In this document: positions 41,487-50,110 of the stretch, piece after piece
How positions within the stretch are numbered: the first letter of the stretch is position 1
Layout: the number at the start of each line of letters is the position of its first letter
DNA from: Candidatus Binataceae bacterium
GTDB taxonomy: Bacteria; Desulfobacterota; Binatia; Binatales; Binataceae
DNA length: 64,000 nucleotides
Direction: 5' to 3'
NCBI GenBank assembly: GCA_035650475.1
Contig: DASRHP010000008.1
Location: 124,001 to 188,000 of the forward strand
Notes under the pieces: generated by a model
The model's database searches: none
What the model saw: only the letters and a program-made list of their open reading frames with translations
Told to the model about the DNA's origin: nothing
Translations under genes and position numbers: made by a program

Positions 41487-41512
41487 TTCTTCGCTTCGCT
41501 CAGGACGAAGAA
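41487..41512. repeat. REP-like intergenic hairpin (TTCTTCG...CGAAGAA)
   Basis: A 7-bp stem with a 12-base loop containing CTTCGCTCAGGA, directly after the amidohydrolase stop codon. Text of this kind (TTCGCTTCGCTCAGGA) is common as dispersed intergenic palindromes in deltaproteobacterial and related genomes. A relative lies at 59876-59950. Confidence 0.55.
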
Positions 41513-41629
41513 GGGAGTCGAATTGGAAAACCCTAGCGGCCGCGTTCTGTACATCGGTGAGCGGCGTATGTTCTTCGCGCCCCCGGCCGGTGGTTGGGTC
41601 GCGCTCGCCCCCGTAGCGGAGCCAAGAAG

Positions 41630-43177
41630 ATGAACGGAGCCGAGAGCCTGATCCTGACCGCGCTGCGATGCGGCGTCGATGTATGCTTCGCCAATCCGGG
41701 CACGACCGAGATGCCGTTGGTTGCCGCGCTTGACGCCGCTGAGGGGATGCGTGCGGTGTTGGCGCTGTTCGAGGGCGTGGTCACTGGCGCCGCCGACGGC
41801 TACGCGCGGATGGCGGAGCGGCCGGCGCTGACGTTGACCCATCTCGGCCCCGGATTCGCCAACGGCATCGCCAACCTGCACAACGCGCGCCGCGCGCACA
41901 CGCCGGTCGTCAACCTGATCGGCGACCACGCCACATGGCATCTTGCGGCCGACGCGCCGTTGACCTCGGATATCGAATCGCTCGCCCGCCCGGTCTCCGG
42001 ATGGGTGCGCAGGTCCGCCGACGCGCGCAGCGTGGCCGCGGACGTCGCCGACGCGATCGCCGAGGCAATGCGCCCGCCGGGATGCGGCGCGACGCTCATC
42101 GTTCCCGCCGATTGCCAGTGGAGCGAGGCCGGGGGACCCGCGGCGCCGCGCCCGATCCCGTCCGCGCCGGGCGCGTCCGAAGACGCCGTACGCGGCGCGG
42201 CCGAGGCGCTGCATCGCGACGGCAACAACGCCGTGCTCTTCCTCGGTGGGCGTGCGTTGCGCGAGCGCGGTCTGATGGCGGCCGGGCGAATTGCGGCGGC
42301 CTCCGGATGCCGGCTGATGTGCGAAACATTCCCTGCCAGAGTAGAGCGCGGCGGCGCGATGCCGGCGGTGGAAAAGCTGCCGTACTTTCCCGAGCAGGCG
42401 CTCGCCGCCTTCGGCAAATCCGCTGCGGTGGTGCTTGCCGGCGCACGCATACCGGTCGCCTTCTTCGGCTACCCGAACATGCCGAGCAAGCTGATTCCCG
42501 AGGGCTGCACGGTGGCCACCTTGGCGACGCCCGAGCAGGATGCCGAGCTCGCGCTGGAGGCGCTGGCCGACCTGATCAAGGCGCCGAAAAGTGTGTCCGC
42601 GCGCGCCTCAAACGGCCGTCCGCCGCGCCCGACGGGCGAGCTCAATCCGCTCAGCGCCGGCGCCGCGCTCGCCGCGCTGATGCCGGAGGGGGCGATCGTG
42701 ATGGACGAGGCGGCGACGACCGGGCTGCCGTTCTTCGCCGCTTCGCAGTGCGCGCCCGCACATACCTACATGGCGCTGACCGGCGGCGCGATCGGCCAGG
42801 GGCTGCCATGCGCGACCGGCGCCGCGATCGCCTGCCCGGACCGCCGCGTGATCGCCTTTCAGGCCGACGGCAGCGGGATGTACACCGTGCAGGCACTCTG
42901 GACCCAGGCCCGCGAACGGCTCAACGTCACCACCGTGCTGTGCAACAACCGCCGCTACCGCATCCTGCAAGTCGAGCTCGCGCGCGCGGGCGTGACCGAA
43001 CCCGGACGCAAGGCGCGCGCGCTGACCAGCCTCGACGACCCGAACCTCGATTGGGTGGCGCTGGCGCGCGGGATGGGCGTCCCCGGGGCCCGAGTTGAAA
43101 CCGCCGACGCGCTGGTCAAGGAACTCGAGCGCGCCCTCGCGACCCCCGGCCCCAACCTCATCGAAATGGTGCTGTAA
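41630..43177 (+). CDS. Thiamine-diphosphate enzyme, acetolactate synthase large-subunit-like
   Basis: A 515-residue TPP-dependent enzyme. The PYR domain (1-170) shows [21 protein letters not shown] with the activating Glu region and GAADGYARM, then [21 protein letters not shown] central domain follows. The PP domain has the TPP/Mg site [19 protein letters not shown]...[11 protein letters not shown]. The family includes acetolactate synthase-like decarboxylases and benzoylformate decarboxylase relatives; no small subunit is adjacent, so biosynthesis of branched-chain amino acids is unlikely. The ATG at 41630 has a GCGGAGCC site upstream. The substrate is unknown. Confidence 0.85.
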   Translation: MNGAESLILTALRCGVDVCFANPGTTEMPLVAALDAAEGMRAVLALFEGVVTGAADGYARMAERPALTLTHLGPGFANGIANLHNARRAHTPVVNLIGDHATWHLAADAPLTSDIESLARPVSGWVRRSADARSVAADVADAIAEAMRPPGCGATLIVPADCQWSEAGGPAAPRPIPSAPGASEDAVRGAAEALHRDGNNAVLFLGGRALRERGLMAAGRIAAASGCRLMCETFPARVERGGAMPAVEKLPYFPEQALAAFGKSAAVVLAGARIPVAFFGYPNMPSKLIPEGCTVATLATPEQDAELALEALADLIKAPKSVSARASNGRPPRPTGELNPLSAGAALAALMPEGAIVMDEAATTGLPFFAASQCAPAHTYMALTGGAIGQGLPCATGAAIACPDRRVIAFQADGSGMYTVQALWTQARERLNVTTVLCNNRRYRILQVELARAGVTEPGRKARALTSLDDPNLDWVALARGMGVPGARVETADALVKELERALATPGPNLIEMVL

Positions 43178-43209
43178 AGCTCGCGCCTCTGACGCGTCAG
43201 GATTCGGCT

Positions 43210-43845
43210 TTAGCGCGGCGAGGCGGCGGCCATCTCCGCCAGCGCGGCCGGGACCTCGGCCAGCGTGGCGACGCGACGCGGATGGGCGGCGATGCGTTCG
43301 CCCACGCCGAGAAAATGCGTTCCCGCGCCGGCCGCTGCCTCGGCGTCGATCGGGCTGTCGCCGACATACACCGAGCGTGCGGGCGCGACGCCCGCACGCT
43401 CGATGCATAGCCGGACGATGTCGGGCGCCGGCTTGGGGCGCACCTTGTCATGGGCGCTCGCCACCGCGTCGAATACGCCGCCGAGGTCGAGGTGCTCGAT
43501 GAGCGCGGCGGTGGTGGCCGAGCGATTGGTCGCCAGCCCCAGCCGATAGCGCCGCTTCAGTTCGAGCATCCACGGGCGCAGCGCAAACGGCGGGCGCAAC
43601 AGCCTGAAGAACGGCGTGAAGTCGATCGTGCGCGCGATCTCGCGCATCCGCGCCAGGCGCGCCCGGTCGCCGCGCGCGCGCATCTCGAACACCTGCATCG
43701 CGGCCATGAACACGCCGGCGCGCTCCTCTTCCGGGCCCATCGGCGGCTCGCCCATCCGGGCGAAAATCGCGTTGTAGTAGGCGGTATTGGATTCGGTCGA
43801 ATCGAACAGCACGCCGTCGGCGTCGAACATCACCAGGTCGAGCAT
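43210..43845 (-). CDS. HAD-family hydrolase (phosphoglycolate phosphatase-like)
   Basis: A 211-residue HAD phosphatase. Motif I is VMFDADGVLFDST near the N-terminus (with nucleophile and acid Asp). Motif II is GLATNRSATT, the motif III Lys is in KVRPKPAPD and motif IV is YVGDSPIDAEAA. The alpha-helical cap domain lies between motifs I and II. It dephosphorylates a small phosphate ester; the exact substrate is unknown. Longer frames upstream are rejected because motif I begins eight residues after the chosen ATG. It is convergent with the TPP enzyme gene. Confidence 0.85.
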   Translation of the reverse strand: MLDLVMFDADGVLFDSTESNTAYYNAIFARMGEPPMGPEEERAGVFMAAMQVFEMRARGDRARLARMREIARTIDFTPFFRLLRPPFALRPWMLELKRRYRLGLATNRSATTAALIEHLDLGGVFDAVASAHDKVRPKPAPDIVRLCIERAGVAPARSVYVGDSPIDAEAAAGAGTHFLGVGERIAAHPRRVATLAEVPAALAEMAAASPR

Positions 43846-44103
43846 CGTTTGCTTAGCCGTTTTCGTCCTGCATGGTAGCAGGGCGCCACGCGCCTCATTG
43901 GCGCTGGCGCCGCCCGCAAGCGTATCATGTGGGGCGCCGGGTGCGCATCGCGGGGCGCCCCCCCGCCAAGCGCGCCGTCGAGCGGCGCGCGCGGCGGCGC
44001 GAAAACCTATGGTTGCAACTCGCAATCCGATTTGCTCCAAGAAAGCTGAACAGCATCCGCATCCCGAATCCGCCAACCTGCACCTGCGAGAGGAGCCGAG
44101 CGC

Positions 44104-45072
44104 GTGAAGGCAATTGTTTTCGAGAAGACCGGCGACCCCAGCGTGATGCAATACGTCGACGTGCCCAAGCCCGAACTGCGGCCGGGCACCGCGCTGCTCA
44201 AGGTCCATGCCGCGGGCATCAACTTCGCCGATACGTTCTTCATCCGCGGCGAATACATGATCAAGCCCAAGCTGCCCGACACTCCCGGGATGGAGGCGGC
44301 AGGCGTAGTCGAGGCGGTGGCGCCCGACGTGACGGGGCTGCGGCCCGGAATGCGCGTGACGTCGATCACGCTCAAGACTTACGCGGAGTATTGCCTGATC
44401 AAGCCGTCGCAGGCGATTCCGCTGCCCGACTTCGTCAGCTTCGAGGAGGGCGCGGCCTTTCCGATCCAGGTCCTGACCGCCTGGCACATGCTCCATACCG
44501 CGCATAAGACCGCGCCGGGACAGACGGTGGTGGTGCATTCCGCCGCCGGCGGCGTCGGAATCGTCGCGGTCCAGATCGCCAAGGCTGCCGGCGCGCGCGT
44601 AATCGGCACGGTGTCGAGCGACTCCAAGAGCGGCCTCGCACGCGAGTACGGCGCCGACGACGTGATCAACTACGCCGCGTCAGACTTCGCGGCCGAGACG
44701 ATGCGCCTGACCGGCGGGCGCGGCGCCGACCTTATCCTCGACGCGGTAGGCAAACCCACGTTCGAGGCGGGACTCAAGTGCCTCGCCCCGTTCGGCCATC
44801 TGATCCTCTACGGGCGCGCCGGCGGGCCGCCCGACCCGCTCAACCCGTTCCGCCTGTTCGAGAAATCGGTCAAGGTCAGCGGCTTCGTGCTGCCGGTCGT
44901 ATACACGATGCCCGAGGTGATGCGCGAGGGCATCGAAAAGTCCTTCCAGCTCATGCGCGAGGGCAAGCTCAAGCTGCTGGTCGGCAAGACCTTTCCGCTT
45001 GCGCAGGCCGCCGAGGCGCTTCGCTTCATGCAGTCGCGCCAGTCGGTCGGCAAGCTGGTCCTGATTCCGTAG
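44104..45072 (+). CDS. NADPH:quinone oxidoreductase-like MDR protein
   Basis: A 322-residue zinc-independent member of the medium-chain dehydrogenase family. The N-terminal GroES-like domain (AIVFEKTGDPSVMQYVDVPKP) has the INFADTFFIRGEY segment typical of quinone oxidoreductases. The Rossmann domain has VVVHSAAGGVGIVAVQIAKAAGA and the NADP-binding turn GTVSSDSKSGLA. The end (PLAQAAEALRFMQSRQSVGKLVL) is canonical. The start is a GTG. It sits 24 bases before the SDR gene, suggesting a shared transcript. Confidence 0.88.
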   Translation: MKAIVFEKTGDPSVMQYVDVPKPELRPGTALLKVHAAGINFADTFFIRGEYMIKPKLPDTPGMEAAGVVEAVAPDVTGLRPGMRVTSITLKTYAEYCLIKPSQAIPLPDFVSFEEGAAFPIQVLTAWHMLHTAHKTAPGQTVVVHSAAGGVGIVAVQIAKAAGARVIGTVSSDSKSGLAREYGADDVINYAASDFAAETMRLTGGRGADLILDAVGKPTFEAGLKCLAPFGHLILYGRAGGPPDPLNPFRLFEKSVKVSGFVLPVVYTMPEVMREGIEKSFQLMREGKLKLLVGKTFPLAQAAEALRFMQSRQSVGKLVLIP

Positions 45073-45096
45073 GCCGAAGGCGCAAAGGGAGGCGCG

Positions 45097-45822
45097 ATGG
45101 CGCAGCCGAACAAATCACCGGTCGCGGTTGTGACGGGCGTGGGACCGGGGCTGGGCGGCGCGCTCGCGCGCCGGTTTGCCCGCGGCGGCTACGCGGTCGC
45201 GATGATGGCGCGCTCGCGCGGCTTCATCGAGGAGCTCAGCGCCGAGCTCACGGCCGAAGGCGCGCGCGCGATTGCGGTCAGCGCCGACATGGGCGCCGTC
45301 GAGCAGGTCAACGCCGCCTTCGCCGCGGTGCGCGCCGAGCTCGGGCCGGTCGACGTTCTGCTCTACAACGCGGGCGGCGCCGCGTGGGGCAACGTCGCCG
45401 AAATCGGCGCCGAGCAGTTCGAGCAGGCGTGGCGGGTCAATGCGCTCGGCGCCTTCGCCAGCGCCAAGGCCGTCGCGCCCGATATGATCGCGCGCGGCAG
45501 CGGCGTGATGCTGTTCACGGGCGCGACGGCGGGAGTGAAGGCGGGGCCGCGCTCGGCCGCGTTTGGGCCGGCGAAGTTCGCGATGCGTGGGCTGGCGCAG
45601 TCGCTGGCGCGCGACCTCGGCCCGCGGGGAATCCACGTCGCCTGGATCAACGTCGACGGCATCATCGACATCCCGCACATCCGCGCGCGGATGCCCAATC
45701 TCAAGGACGACGACGTGCTCAAGCCGGCGGCGATCGCCGAGACCTACTGGCACCTGGCCCACCAGGATCGCAGCGCGTGGACAATGGAGCTCGAAGTGCG
45801 GCCGTTCAAGGAGAAATTCTAA
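45097..45822 (+). CDS. SDR-family oxidoreductase with Phe in place of the catalytic Tyr
   Basis: A 241-residue Rossmann-fold protein with the cofactor motif TGVGPGLG (13-20) and NAGG at 91-94. The expected catalytic Tyr-X-X-X-Lys reads Phe156-Gly-Pro-Ala-Lys160 (AAFGPAKFAMRGLAQSLARDL), and the Ser position is near FTGATAG. Loss of the Tyr hydroxyl should abolish normal SDR proton transfer, so the protein may use another mechanism or be non-catalytic. A GGGAGG ribosome site precedes the ATG. It follows the quinone oxidoreductase gene closely. Confidence 0.85.
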   Translation: MAQPNKSPVAVVTGVGPGLGGALARRFARGGYAVAMMARSRGFIEELSAELTAEGARAIAVSADMGAVEQVNAAFAAVRAELGPVDVLLYNAGGAAWGNVAEIGAEQFEQAWRVNALGAFASAKAVAPDMIARGSGVMLFTGATAGVKAGPRSAAFGPAKFAMRGLAQSLARDLGPRGIHVAWINVDGIIDIPHIRARMPNLKDDDVLKPAAIAETYWHLAHQDRSAWTMELEVRPFKEKF

Positions 45823-45851
45823 ACGCCCGCCCGGGGCGCAGGGGCGGTTCG

Positions 45852-46466
45852 ATGAGTGTTCATCATTCGGCAAGCGGTCGTGGAACGGTGCGCCGGCCGC
45901 GCGGACCGGCCAAGGTTATTCCGCTACCGGCTGGCCGGCGCAGCCGGCGCCATCGACGCACGCTGGGGTTCGCGATCGCAGGCGCCGGCGTAGTCGTCGT
46001 CGGCGTGACGCTGGTCTGGCTCTACCTGCTTCCGCTGATCCAGCTGATGCCGTGGCTGACCGCCGGCGTGAGCGCGCAGGAATCCGAGATCATGCGCCTG
46101 GTCAACGACGAGCGCCGGCGCGCGGGCGAGCCGCCGCTGCGTATGTCGCAGCGACTGACCCTGGCCGCGCGCGGCCACAGCTACGACATGGCGCTGCGCC
46201 GCTACCTCGGCCACGACGGCCCGGCCGGAGACACGCCCGCGGAGCGCGTGCGCAGCGTCGGCGTAGACTACGCCAGGCTGGGCGAGAACGTCTACATGGA
46301 GTCGGGCGAAAATCTGCGCGAGCTGGCGCGCCGCGCGGTCATGCAGTGGATGGCAAGTCCGGGCCATCGCGCTAATATCCTATCGTCCGAGTTCACCGCC
46401 ACCGGCGTAGGCGTGGCCCGCGCCGCCGACGGCACCACCTACGTCACCCAGGACTTCGTCGAGTAG
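45852..46466 (+). CDS. Membrane-anchored CAP/SCP-domain protein
   Basis: A 204-residue protein. A basic cytoplasmic head of about 40 residues (RRSRRHRRT) precedes a transmembrane helix (LGFAIAGAGVVVVGVTLVWLYLL). An extracytoplasmic CAP domain (about 80-204) follows with the signature HSYDMALRRYLGHDGP, GENVYM and QWMASPGHRANILSSEF. Bacterial CAP proteins are widespread and mostly of unknown biochemical role. The ATG at 45852 is chosen; the long frame running in from upstream is a shadow of the preceding genes. Confidence 0.87.
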   Translation: MSVHHSASGRGTVRRPRGPAKVIPLPAGRRSRRHRRTLGFAIAGAGVVVVGVTLVWLYLLPLIQLMPWLTAGVSAQESEIMRLVNDERRRAGEPPLRMSQRLTLAARGHSYDMALRRYLGHDGPAGDTPAERVRSVGVDYARLGENVYMESGENLRELARRAVMQWMASPGHRANILSSEFTATGVGVARAADGTTYVTQDFVE

Positions 46467-46579
46467 GGCAGCGCTGTGCGCCGTCGCGGGTAGCTGGTGC
46501 GTGAGCGCAAGGGCGCATAAAATGATGGATTCCGAGGTCGGCCACCGAGCCGCGGCGATCGAATTGGAAGGTAACGACG

Positions 46580-47116
46580 ATGGAACGAGTTGAATTGACG
46601 CGCGAGTGCGACGCGATCCAGGTCCCCTTCGGCAGCCCGACTACGCTGGAAAAGGGGCTCGAAGTTTTTATTACCCAATCGCTCGGCGGCACCTTCACGG
46701 TCCAGGTGCCGGCCTACGGCGGGCTATATCGGATCGCCGGCCGTGACGCCGATGCGCTCGGTAAGAAGCCCGAAGACGCCGTCTCGCCCGCCGCCGCTTC
46801 GGGCGACCTCGAAGCGATGGTGTGGGAGCAGCTCAAGACCTGCTACGACCCCGAGATCCCGGTCAACATCGTCGACCTTGGGCTGGTTTACGGGATGGAG
46901 ATCGGGGCCGCCGAGGACGGGGGCAAGCGGGTGGACGTCAAGATGACGCTGACCGCGCAGGGATGCGGGATGGGGGCGTCGATCGCGCTCGACGCGCGTC
47001 AGAAGCTGCTCGCGCTGCCAGGCGTCGTCGAGGCTAACGTCGACCTGGTGTGGGATCCGCCATGGAATCCGCAGATGATTTCACCCGAGGGGCGCGAGCG
47101 GCTCGGTCTCGACTGA
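46580..47116 (+). CDS. sufT: Fe-S cluster assembly protein SufT
   Basis: A 178-residue protein of the SufT type. An N-terminal extension of about 70 residues (PFGSPTTLEKGLEVFITQSLGG) is specific to SufT. A DUF59/MIP18 domain (about 75-178) follows with YDPEIPVNIVDLGLVYG, TLTAQGCGMG, where the Cys is the key residue, and VDLVWDPPWNP. It helps deliver or mainture Fe-S clusters, mainly under high demand. No other suf gene is nearby. The ATG follows GGAAGG. Confidence 0.9.
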   Translation: MERVELTRECDAIQVPFGSPTTLEKGLEVFITQSLGGTFTVQVPAYGGLYRIAGRDADALGKKPEDAVSPAAASGDLEAMVWEQLKTCYDPEIPVNIVDLGLVYGMEIGAAEDGGKRVDVKMTLTAQGCGMGASIALDARQKLLALPGVVEANVDLVWDPPWNPQMISPEGRERLGLD

Positions 47117-47140
47117 GCATCCCCCCAAAGAAACCCGTAT

Positions 47141-47169
47141 TTGACTTGAGCGCGGGGCTCCGGTAGCTA
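47141..47169 (+). promoter_or_regulatory. Candidate promoter for rplU-rpmA
   Basis: TTGACT (47141-47146) and TAGCTA (47164-47169) are 17 bases apart and lie just upstream of the L21 gene. The -35 box is good, the -10 box weak against the E. coli consensus, but position and spacing are right for a strong housekeeping promoter. Confidence 0.5.
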
Positions 47170-47189
47170 AAGGGGTTCGGACTTGAACC

Positions 47190-47504
47190 ATGTTCGCAAT
47201 CGTAAGGACGGGCGGAAAGCAGTACCGCGTCGGCGTCGGCGACCAGATAACCGTCGAGCGCATCGCGGGTGAGGTCGGCGCCGAGGTCGAACTCGGCGAT
47301 GTGCTTGCGATCGGCGGCGACGCGCCGGTGATCGGCACGCCGACGGTGGCTGACGCGGCGGTGCGGGCGCGGATCGTGCAGCAGCCGCGCGGCACCAAGG
47401 TGATCGTATTCAAGAAGAAGCGGCGTAAGAACTACCGCCGCAAACGCGGCCACCGTCAGGAACTCACGGTGCTCAAGATCCAGGAGATCAAGCGCGGCGC
47501 CTGA
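47190..47504 (+). CDS. rplU: 50S ribosomal protein L21
   Basis: A 104-residue ribosomal protein with the L21 hallmarks: [20 protein letters not shown] at the N-terminus, [15 protein letters not shown] in the middle and the basic rRNA-binding [20 protein letters not shown] tail. Length is normal. It forms the standard rplU-rpmA pair, with L27 beginning 63 bases later, and precedes the obg block by one intervening gene. Confidence 0.97.
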   Translation: MFAIVRTGGKQYRVGVGDQITVERIAGEVGAEVELGDVLAIGGDAPVIGTPTVADAAVRARIVQQPRGTKVIVFKKKRRKNYRRKRGHRQELTVLKIQEIKRGA

Positions 47505-47567
47505 GACCGCCGCGGATTGTTTTCTTTCGCCGGCCGCGGCGCCGGCATGGCCATAGGAGACAGACTC

Positions 47568-47885
47568 GTGGCGCACAAGAAGGGGCAAGGTTCGACGCGC
47601 AACGGCCGCGACAGCCCGGGACAGCATCGCGGCGTCAAGATCTTTGCCGGGCAGACCGTCCGCTCCGGCAACATCCTGGTTCGCCAGCTTGGCACCCGGG
47701 TCCATCCGGGACGCAACGTCGGGATGGGGCGCGACTTCACCCTTTACGCGCTGGTCGACGGAGTGGTCAAATACGAGACGTTCCGCGGCGACAAGCGGCG
47801 CGTGTACGTCGAGCCGATCGCGCCCGGGATCAGCGAGGCCCAGGCGGCGCCGTCGGGCGAGGTCTCGACGCCGGCCGGAAGATAG
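47568..47885 (+). CDS. rpmA: 50S ribosomal protein L27
   Basis: A 105-residue L27. The N-terminus (M)[20 protein letters not shown] reaches the peptidyl-transferase centre. The rest ([40 protein letters not shown], in parts) is canonical. The start is a GTG after ATAGGAGA, giving the exact family N-terminus with no cleavable extension of the Firmicutes type. The Ala/Ser/Pro-rich C-terminal tail of about 20 residues is longer than in E. coli. A strong terminator follows 23 bases after the stop. Confidence 0.96.
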   Translation: MAHKKGQGSTRNGRDSPGQHRGVKIFAGQTVRSGNILVRQLGTRVHPGRNVGMGRDFTLYALVDGVVKYETFRGDKRRVYVEPIAPGISEAQAAPSGEVSTPAGR

Positions 47886-47908
47886 CGCCGGCGTTCGCGC
47901 AATTTTGG

Positions 47909-47940
47909 AGCCCCGCGGCCGCCGCGCCGCGGGGCTTTTT
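47909..47940 (+). terminator. Rho-independent terminator after rpmA
   Basis: AGCCCCGCGG and CCGCGGGGCT form a perfect 10-bp stem with an 8-base loop, followed by a run of T residues (47936-47940). It ends the rplU-rpmA transcript before the LLM oxidoreductase gene. Confidence 0.92.
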
Positions 47941-47984
47941 CATTTTGCCTGGACGCCCGAACTGACCGGTGGAGGAACCCGACG

Positions 47985-49007
47985 ATGCGACTCGGACTGC
48001 TTTACGGCTTTTCGCATTCCCACGACTCTATCAACCTGGTGCTCGAAGCCGAGCGCCTGGGCTACGACTCGGTATGGACCGGCGAGGCGTGGGGCTCGGA
48101 CACGATTGTGCCGCTGGCGTGGCTCGGTGCCCTGACCAGGAAAATCCGCCTCGGCACCGGGATCATGCAGATGCCCGCGCGCACGCCGGCGATGACGGCG
48201 ATGACCGCGATGACGCTGGATGCGATGTCGGGCGGGCGCTTCATCCTCGGCGTCGGCCCGTCGGGGCCGCAGGTGGTCGAAGGGTGGCACGGCGTGCCGT
48301 ATGGTAAGCCGCTCGTCCGCTATCGCGAGTACATCGCGATCCTGCGCAAGATTCTCGCGCGCGAGGCGCCGCTCGAGTTTCAGGGCCGCGAGTACCAGAT
48401 CCCCTACCGTGGCCCGGGCGCGACCGGGCTCGGCAAGCCGCTGCGCTCGATTCTGCACGGCCGGCGCGACATGGAAATCTACATGGCCTCGATCACGCCG
48501 AGTGGGCTTGCGCTCGCGGCCGAAATTGCCGACGGCGTGCTGTCGGTGTGGATGAATCCAGAGCGCTGGGACCTGCTCAAGCCGCATCTCGAGCGCGGCT
48601 TCGCGCGGGCAGCGGGCGGGCGCGATCCGAACAAGTTCGACGTCGCGCCGTTCGTGACCTGCGTGATGGGTCCCGACGTCGCCAAGTGCCGTGAGCCGGT
48701 CAAGCAAAACCTCGCTCTGTATATTGGCGGGATGGGCGCGCGCGACAAGAATTTCTACAACGACTACGCGCGGCGCGCCGGCTATGAAGAGGCGGCCAAC
48801 AAGATCCAGGAGCTCTACCTTTCCGGCAGGCGCGACGAGGCCGCCGCCGCGGTTCCCGACCAGCTGGTCGACGAGGTCGCGCTGGTCGGCCCGCGCGAGC
48901 GTATTGCCGAGCGCGTCGCGGCGTGGAAGGCCGCGCCGGTCAGGACGATGCTCGTCGGGACGCGTCAAGTCGAGGCGATCCGCGCGCTCGCCGAGATGCT
49001 GCTGTAG
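47985..49007 (+). CDS. LLM-class F420-dependent oxidoreductase
   Basis: A 340-residue luciferase-like TIM-barrel protein. Features are [66 protein letters not shown] and [20 protein letters not shown], all typical of the F420-using branch, which transfers hydride from reduced F420. FMN use cannot be excluded from sequence alone. The ATG follows GGAGGAA. It sits alone between the rpmA terminator and obg. Confidence 0.85.
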   Translation: MRLGLLYGFSHSHDSINLVLEAERLGYDSVWTGEAWGSDTIVPLAWLGALTRKIRLGTGIMQMPARTPAMTAMTAMTLDAMSGGRFILGVGPSGPQVVEGWHGVPYGKPLVRYREYIAILRKILAREAPLEFQGREYQIPYRGPGATGLGKPLRSILHGRRDMEIYMASITPSGLALAAEIADGVLSVWMNPERWDLLKPHLERGFARAAGGRDPNKFDVAPFVTCVMGPDVAKCREPVKQNLALYIGGMGARDKNFYNDYARRAGYEEAANKIQELYLSGRRDEAAAAVPDQLVDEVALVGPRERIAERVAAWKAAPVRTMLVGTRQVEAIRALAEMLL

Positions 49008-49096
49008 GCTCGCGCCGGTTGCGTCCGGGCGAGGCAGCGGTATTTTGCGGCTGGTATAATTTGCGCGCGGGCGCCGAGGTGGAAGCCCGCTGAACG

Positions 49097-50110
49097 ATGC
49101 GGTTCGTCGACGAAGCCAGAGTATTCGTGCGCGCCGGTAAGGGCGGCGACGGCGCGATCGCCTTCTTGCGCGAGAAATACCGCCCGTTCGGCGGGCCGGC
49201 GGGCGGCGACGGCGGGCGCGGCGGCGACGTGATCTTCGTCGTTGATGAAGGGCTCTCGACCCTGCTCGACTTCAGATATAACCCGCGCCTGGTCGCGCGC
49301 GACGGCGAGCCCGGCCGCGGCAAGCAGCAATACGGCCGCGCCGGCGCCGATCTGGTGGTGCGCGTGCCACCCGGCACGCTGGTCTGCGACGACGCGACGG
49401 GCGAGCAACTGGCTGACCTGGTGATGCCGGGTGCGCGCGCGATCGTCGCCCATGGCGGCGCCGGTGGTCGCGGCAACATGCATTTCGCCACGCCCACGCG
49501 CCGCGCCCCGCGAATCGCGACTCCGGGAACGGCCGGCGAGCAGCGATGGGTGCGAATCGAACTGCGCCTGGTCGCCGAGGCCGGATTGGTCGGCCTGCCC
49601 AACGCCGGCAAATCGACGCTGCTCGCGGCGCTCAGCGCCGCTCATCCGAAGATCGCGCCATATCCTTTCACCACGCTGACTCCGAACTTGGGCCGCGTGC
49701 AGCTTGCCGACGGCAGCGGTTTCAGCCTCGCCGACATTCCGGGGCTGATCGAAGGCGCCCATCTCGGCCACGGCCTCGGCATCCGCTTCCTGCGCCATCT
49801 GGCGCGCACGCGCGTGCTGGTGTACGTGCTCGATCTGAGCGCGGAGCCCGAGCGCGACTTCGAAACCGTGCGCGGCGAGCTGCTCTCGTTCGATCCGGCG
49901 TTGGGCGAGCGGCCGGCCGTGATCGCGCTGAGCAAGCTCGACCTCGTCGATCGCGCGCGCGCCGAATCGGCCGCGCGTGCGATGGAGAAGGCGGCGGGAT
50001 TGGAGGTCTTTCTCATTTCGGCCGAGAAGCGGGTCGGTCTGGAGCCACTGGTGGCGGCGGTGGCGCGGACGCTCGGAGCGCCAGAGGCGGCGGTTGCGTG
50101 TCGCAGCTGA
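49097..50110 (+). CDS. obg: Obg/CgtA GTPase
   Basis: A 337-residue ribosome-associated GTPase. The Obg glycine-rich N-domain is clear (FVDEARVFVRAGKGGDGAIAFLREKY and PAGGDGGRGGDVIFV). The G domain has G1 GLPNAGKS, G3 DIPGLIEGA and G4 ALSKLDLVD. It lacks the extra C-terminal domain of some lineages. It acts in 50S assembly and stress control. The stop overlaps the GTG start of proB by 13 bases. Confidence 0.96.
   Translation: MRFVDEARVFVRAGKGGDGAIAFLREKYRPFGGPAGGDGGRGGDVIFVVDEGLSTLLDFRYNPRLVARDGEPGRGKQQYGRAGADLVVRVPPGTLVCDDATGEQLADLVMPGARAIVAHGGAGGRGNMHFATPTRRAPRIATPGTAGEQRWVRIELRLVAEAGLVGLPNAGKSTLLAALSAAHPKIAPYPFTTLTPNLGRVQLADGSGFSLADIPGLIEGAHLGHGLGIRFLRHLARTRVLVYVLDLSAEPERDFETVRGELLSFDPALGERPAVIALSKLDLVDRARAESAARAMEKAAGLEVFLISAEKRVGLEPLVAAVARTLGAPEAAVACRS

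Noticed and set aside
41630-43177. Calling the TPP enzyme acetolactate synthase IlvB
   Set aside because: No regulatory small subunit or ilv genes are adjacent, and the family includes several decarboxylases; only a general name is justified.
44778-45851. Long N-terminal extension of the CAP-domain protein reading through two upstream genes
   Set aside because: The upstream part is Arg-rich shadow sequence of the oxidoreductase and SDR genes; the ATG at 45852 gives a normal membrane-anchored CAP protein.
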